Assembly (NCBI GenBank): GCA_050955045.1 | Contig: JBPBQV010000036.1 | Span: forward strand, 1-64,000 | Reading direction: 5' to 3' | DNA from: Mucilaginibacter_A sp050955045 | GTDB lineage: Bacteria; Bacteroidota; Bacteroidia; Sphingobacteriales; Sphingobacteriaceae | Length of the DNA stretch: 64,000 nucleotides | Shown: positions 60,503-64,000 of the stretch, piece by piece | Layout of the letters: every line of letters starts with the position of its first letter | Numbering within the stretch: the stretch's first letter is position 1 | The notes under the pieces: generated by a model | Databases searched by the model: none | What the model saw: the letters and a program-made list of their open reading frames with translations, nothing else | Told to the model about the DNA's origin: nothing | Program-made: the position numbers and the translations under genes

Positions 60503-61609
60503 TTAGTCTTTTAACGACTCATACAGGTAAAGCTGGCGGGATGCCACTACCCTATCGCCGGGTTTTAAACCTTTGCTGATGTAGGCGTAATCATCTGCTT
60601 TTTTAGCAATTTCTACCGGTTGGATGCGTACATGTGCCTTGCCATCAATCACAATCACATAATTACGGTCGTTATCAAAAACCAGGCAGCGTGTGTTTAA
60701 TTTTGGCAAAGTCTGGCCGCTTTTGGATTGCACCTGTACCTTGGCAAACATTTCCGGCTTCAATAAATTATCCGGATTATTGATCACTACACGTGCCTGA
60801 ATCACCTTATTTTCCGGATCTATCATATCATAAATCTTATCAATATGACCCTTAAACATTTTATCAGGATAAGATAAAGTTGTAATATTTACCTCATCTC
60901 CCGGTTGAATGGACGAAATATCAGATTCATAAATATTAATGATTACCCAAACAGTAGAGAGATTAGCAACCGTAAACATGTTCTCGCTGTTATCCGTTCT
61001 AACCTGCATGTTGCTGGTTACATTTTTTTGGATTACCAAACCGGATATGGGCGAAATCACTTCGTAAGCCATGTTAGAACCACCTTTGTTGATGTTCATT
61101 ACCGTACTGGTCCGGCGGCCTTCGGCTTGTGCTTTCTGGTAATCACTTTTGGCTACTTCTACATCTTTTTCGGCAGCCATTCCGCTTTTATACAAATCTT
61201 GTGTAACCTGCAAATTACGGCTTGCATTGCGCGTATCTGCTGCGGATGAAATGGCATCTTTTGCAAATCCAGCCATTTCTACACTTTTCATGGTAGCCAA
61301 AACCTGCCCTTTGCGCACGGCATCGCCCAATTGTACATGTACCGTTTGGGTAACGCCGCTCACCATCGGGTAAATTTTCGCCATTTTGCTATCGTCGGCT
61401 GTAATTTTGCCGCTTAAAGTAGTTTCACCTAAAGCGCTGCCATCCCGAACGGTATCAACCAGTAAGCTGTTCAAAAACGTGTCTGTTACTTCAAACTTAT
61501 CGTCTTTTGCGGTTTCCTGCGGATGAGACGAACAGGCACTTAAAATTCCGATGCCAAAACCTAAGGCAGCAGTTAAAATTTTGTGAGAGATTTTATATTT
61601 AGGATTCAT
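60503..61609 (-). CDS. RND efflux periplasmic adaptor (CusB/CzcB-like)
   Basis: A 368-residue lipoprotein (GIGILSACSSHPQ, lipobox Cys about 26). The membrane-fusion layout is visible: beta-barrel/lipoyl halves (VHVQLGDAVRKGQVLATM and YEVISPISGLVIQKNV) flanking a helical hairpin (DTRNASRNLQVTQDLYKSGM). It links the RND pump to the outer-membrane channel. No N-terminal metal-binding Met/His cluster like that of E. coli CusB is seen. It is cotranscribed with the pump and TolC-family genes. Confidence 0.9.
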   Translation of the reverse strand: MNPKYKISHKILTAALGFGIGILSACSSHPQETAKDDKFEVTDTFLNSLLVDTVRDGSALGETTLSGKITADDSKMAKIYPMVSGVTQTVHVQLGDAVRKGQVLATMKSVEMAGFAKDAISSAADTRNASRNLQVTQDLYKSGMAAEKDVEVAKSDYQKAQAEGRRTSTVMNINKGGSNMAYEVISPISGLVIQKNVTSNMQVRTDNSENMFTVANLSTVWVIINIYESDISSIQPGDEVNITTLSYPDKMFKGHIDKIYDMIDPENKVIQARVVINNPDNLLKPEMFAKVQVQSKSGQTLPKLNTRCLVFDNDRNYVIVIDGKAHVRIQPVEIAKKADDYAYISKGLKPGDRVVASRQLYLYESLKD

Positions 61610-61622
61610 TACAAGGGAAATT

Positions 61623-62924
61623 TTATTTGTTGAAAAAAGGTGTGCCGGTTACAAAATTCAGCTGTTCCAGCGAAGCAGCACGGTTTTGCATCAGGGTATT
61701 TAAATTGATGGTATTGGTTTTATAGGATTCATAAAAATCCAGGAACTCCAGTAAACTGATATTTCTTTTCTGGTAGTTTTTAAAAACTTCCTGAATCAAG
61801 CGGTTAAAATCAGCACGAAACCTGGGGTCAAAACTGTTAGCCAAATGTTCCAAACGTGCAGCACTTTGATAACTGTTTGCTAACTGGCTTTCCACCTGAT
61901 CTTGCTGTAATTGTAATGCCGTTTTGCTGGCATCAATAGCAATTCGTGCTTGTTTTATGGCTCCTTGATTTCGATTAAAAAATGGAAGCGGTAAAGAAAC
62001 ACCCACATAATTATAATCGTGGATGTAACTGCCTTGTTTATCATAACCAGCCAGAATGTTTACATCCGGAACTGCATTGGCTTTTTGCAATTTCAGGTTA
62101 ACATCGCTGTAATCAATTGCAGTACGGGCTGATTTGAGATCCGGACGGTTAACATCAGCAGAATCCAGCAGTTGTTTATAAGGTACTTTTTCCAGGTTTT
62201 CCATTCCTGTAGAACCCGGATCGTAAACTGCTGCTACGTAAACGCCTGGTTGTGCCTTAACCAGTAATTTGAACTCACTTTGTACATCATCAATGTTGTT
62301 TTGCAGCGAAGCCAGTTCTGTTTGCAGAGAATACAGTTGTGATTTGATACGCAATACTTCTTTTTGAGCGATGTTTCCTTTGGCGTACTGTTCTTCAAAA
62401 GCAACCAATGTTTTACTTAACGAACTGATTTCGTCCTTATAAACTTTTGCAGATTGCTGCTGAAAATAAATCTGAAAAAAATCTGTCCGCAGCGTATATT
62501 TCAAGGTGCGCAGCAAATCAAAAAACTGATTTTGCGCCTGCTGTGCGCTTAACGTGGCCAGTTGTATGTTTTTGTTCCGTTTACCAGCCGTTGTAATCAG
62601 CTGAGATATATCAGCCTGATATTGTTGATTGCCAGAACTGACATCAAAAAACTTTTTGTCGGATGGATTATACAAGCCATGCTGAAAGCTGATATTAGGA
62701 TTGGTAAATAGTTTTTGGGTGATAATTTCGGCCTGCGCATCTGCAATGTTGTAACGCTCGGCAATCAGGCTTAAATTATTTTTTAAAAACAGGTCTTCAG
62801 ATTGCTGCAAAGTGAGTTTCAACGTATCGGCGCTTAAAGCTGGTGCTTGTGCGATACTTTTAAAACTTGCCCCTGTTAGCAGCAAGGCAGTGCAGCAAAA
62901 AACGCTAACAAACTTGAGATACAT
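61623..62924 (-). CDS. TolC family outer-membrane channel of the metal efflux operon
   Basis: A 433-residue outer-membrane efflux protein with a signal peptide (about 1-26, ending SIAQ). Two OEP repeats with long coiled-coil helices are visible (for example YAKGNIAQKEVLRIKSQLYSLQ and LQLQQDQVESQLANSYQSA). It is the CusC/CzcC component and the first gene of the three-gene operon, downstream of the sensor kinase. A one-mismatch repeat copy is at 62354-62367. Confidence 0.9.
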   Translation of the reverse strand: MYLKFVSVFCCTALLLTGASFKSIAQAPALSADTLKLTLQQSEDLFLKNNLSLIAERYNIADAQAEIITQKLFTNPNISFQHGLYNPSDKKFFDVSSGNQQYQADISQLITTAGKRNKNIQLATLSAQQAQNQFFDLLRTLKYTLRTDFFQIYFQQQSAKVYKDEISSLSKTLVAFEEQYAKGNIAQKEVLRIKSQLYSLQTELASLQNNIDDVQSEFKLLVKAQPGVYVAAVYDPGSTGMENLEKVPYKQLLDSADVNRPDLKSARTAIDYSDVNLKLQKANAVPDVNILAGYDKQGSYIHDYNYVGVSLPLPFFNRNQGAIKQARIAIDASKTALQLQQDQVESQLANSYQSAARLEHLANSFDPRFRADFNRLIQEVFKNYQKRNISLLEFLDFYESYKTNTINLNTLMQNRAASLEQLNFVTGTPFFNK

Positions 62925-63019
62925 AGCTGATATAATTTTATATATACAAAGCTATTTGTTACGTATTAGAGCGGTATTAGATACACATTAGAGCAGCATT
63001 AGAATTGCAAAAACTTTTG

Positions 63020-63033
63020 ATGCTGTTTTATGC
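63020..63033 (+). repeat. Dispersed repeat, shortened copy in an inverted pair
   Basis: ATGCTGTTTTATGC, one T shorter than the consensus. With the reverse copy at 63063 it makes an inverted pair with a 29-base spacer, the same spacing as the pair at 2914/2957. Confidence 0.6.
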
Positions 63034-63062
63034 CGGTAAATTTGTGTTGCTGTTTTTTAGGT

Positions 63063-63076
63063 GATAAAAGAAGCAT
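63063..63076 (-). repeat. Dispersed repeat downstream of the sensor kinase
   Basis: GATAAAAGAAGCAT on the + strand; read on the - strand it continues ACC and TAAAAAACAGC. It lies 26 bases past the kinase stop. Confidence 0.9.
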
Positions 63077-63101
63077 GATCATGTTCTCCGAGAAGAAAAC
63101 A

Positions 63102-64000
63102 TCACCGTTTATGATAAAATTTGATAACAAATGTTGTACCCTTTCCCGGTGCAGATTGCAGTTCGATGGTTCCGTTAAACAGCTGTACAATTTTTTCGGT
63201 TACATACAAACCAATGCCGCTGCCCGGAAACGGTTTGGCACTGCTGCCGCGGTAAAAAGATTTGAAAATTTTATCTTGTTCCAACAATGGAATCCCGATG
63301 CCGGAATCCTGGATTTCGATACAGATGTGCGTTTCATCCGCAAGTAATACTGTTTTTACCGGCTGATTTTCGGAGAACTTAAAAGCATTGCTGATGATGT
63401 TGTTCAACGCAATAATCAGTAAAGATTTATTAGCTGTCAGCATTAAACTTTCCTGATTTTCGGGCAATTGTTTAAATTCCAGCTTCAAAATACCTTTTCC
63501 TAATTGTCCGGTCCAGTAAGTTTGCAGTTCCCATAACAAATCATCAATCGCAACCGGACTTAAATTTGCACGCGTGTAATCGCGGTCGGCTCGTGCAATT
63601 TCCATCAAAACATTAACCGTATCTTTCAATCGTTTAGAATCATTTAATAAACGAAGCAATATTTGCTGATGTTCTTGCGGGCTGCGCGGCTGTTGCAACG
63701 CCACTTCAATATCGCCCAGCAAACTGGTAACCGGCGTGCGCAACTCGTGCGAAGCATTAATAACAAAAGCGTGTTGCAGATCGAAAGCGTTTTCCAGATG
63801 TTCCAGCAGTTTGTTGAAGTTGCTGGCCAGTTCGCTAATTTCATCCCGACCATTGCCTTCATCAACACGCTGATTTAAATTACTTGCCCGAATATTTTGC
63901 ATTTGTTTGATAACCACGTGTATCGGCTCTAAAGATTTTACCGCAAACCACCTGCTGATAAAATACAAGGCTGCCGAAACCACAAAAAACAATATCAGCA
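63102..64000 (-). CDS. Sensor histidine kinase, CusS-like (partial, cut by right edge)
   Basis: The C-terminal ~299 residues of a histidine kinase; the frame is open to the window edge. Order: end of a membrane helix, HAMP (about the next 60 residues), HisKA with the phospho-acceptor in NASHELRTPVTSLLG, and HATPase with NNIISNAFKF, DSGIGIP and GSGIGLYVTEKIV. Placed directly upstream of the efflux operon in the same direction, it likely senses metal and controls it with a response regulator outside the window. Exact repeat copy at 63347-63360. Confidence 0.92.
   Translation of the reverse strand, partial: LILFFVVSAALYFISRWFAVKSLEPIHVVIKQMQNIRASNLNQRVDEGNGRDEISELASNFNKLLEHLENAFDLQHAFVINASHELRTPVTSLLGDIEVALQQPRSPQEHQQILLRLLNDSKRLKDTVNVLMEIARADRDYTRANLSPVAIDDLLWELQTYWTGQLGKGILKLEFKQLPENQESLMLTANKSLLIIALNNIISNAFKFSENQPVKTVLLADETHICIEIQDSGIGIPLLEQDKIFKSFYRGSSAKPFPGSGIGLYVTEKIVQLFNGTIELQSAPGKGTTFVIKFYHKR

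Noticed and set aside
593..63360. The dispersed repeat as a promoter, ribosome-binding site or ordinary terminator
   Set aside because: It occurs upstream, downstream and inside genes, in both orientations relative to transcription, and does not match TAnnTTTG or a Shine-Dalgarno sequence. Only a few copies are in inverted pairs.
593..63360. The dispersed repeat as a chromosome-segregation (KOPS-like) or Chi-like skewed motif
   Set aside because: Strand use is 37 to 19, a moderate bias only; KOPS and Chi are shorter and usually far more strand-biased. Not fully excluded without the whole genome.
593..63360. The dispersed repeat as a CRISPR array or insertion sequence remnant
   Set aside because: Copies are scattered singly with irregular spacing, with no spacers, no target-site duplications and no transposase gene.
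1..64000. CRISPR array, tRNA or rRNA genes, integrase or prophage genes
   Set aside because: None was recognised on either strand within the window.

Overview
The window looks like a chromosomal segment of a Bacteroidota bacterium, most likely Sphingobacteriaceae (Pedobacter/Mucilaginibacter-like). Evidence: roughly 40% GC by eye, promoter elements of the Bacteroidota type (TAnnTTTG) in front of several genes, almost no Shine-Dalgarno sequences, two large CarboxypepD_reg/DUF5686 outer-membrane proteins, eukaryotic-type glutamine synthetase, CruF-type carotenoid genes, and two palindromes of the GTCATTTCGACC type. The genus assignment is inference.

Layout. 0.2-5.3 kb: CoA-binding protein, FAD oxidoreductase, a lemA-TPM-TPM set, a small unknown and a Nudix hydrolase. 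5.3-8.2 kb: dnaA with an AT-rich upstream region, a membrane protein, and an IscA-type Fe-S protein. 8.2-13.3 kb: a nucleotide-sugar operon read leftwards (ugd, UDP-xylose synthase, galE, rfbB, CpsB-type phosphatase), divergent from waaA. 14.8-23.5 kb: hemH, then a carotenoid/isoprenoid block (CrtW-like ketolase, ispH, CruF-like hydratase, glycosyltransferase, two acyltransferases, an alpha/beta hydrolase, a DUF892 protein, crtI), consistent with an acylated carotenoid glycoside. 23.6-27.6 kb: DJ-1/PfpI protein, threonine synthase, LysR regulator, asd. 27.8-30.9 kb: yebC, a small ORF broken by an in-frame stop, a tandem-repeat protein, trhO. 31-36 kb: two DUF5686 paralogues. 36.3-41.3 kb: pheS, a Rieske-like lipoprotein lacking the usual ligands, a TetR regulator, rlmD and unknowns. 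41.3-47.9 kb: DUF922-like protease, HMA domain protein, DnaJ/CbpA, adenine deaminase, aldo/keto reductase, a methyltransferase lipoprotein. 48.3-52.6 kb: amtB, glutamine synthetase II and an AT-rich KAP P-loop NTPase. 52.7-64 kb: GH51 arabinofuranosidase, M1 peptidase, and a CusCBA-type metal efflux operon with a sensor kinase cut by the right edge.

The most striking feature is not a gene. A short, non-palindromic sequence with core ATRCTKYTTTTA occurs 56 times without mismatch (37 on the + strand, 19 on the - strand) and about 25-30 more times with one mismatch. A random 40% GC sequence of this size should contain about 0.2. Half the exact copies lie in the roughly 11% of sequence between genes; the others lie inside genes in both orientations and in several reading frames. 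Most copies are followed, three bases after the 14-mer, by a second A- or T-rich tract. Density (about 0.9 per kb), inverted pairs downstream of genes, and the core-plus-spaced-AT-tract layout all resemble the DNA uptake sequences of Pasteurellaceae and Neisseriaceae. I know of no such element described for Bacteroidota. A role in DNA uptake is a hypothesis; the enrichment is seen directly.
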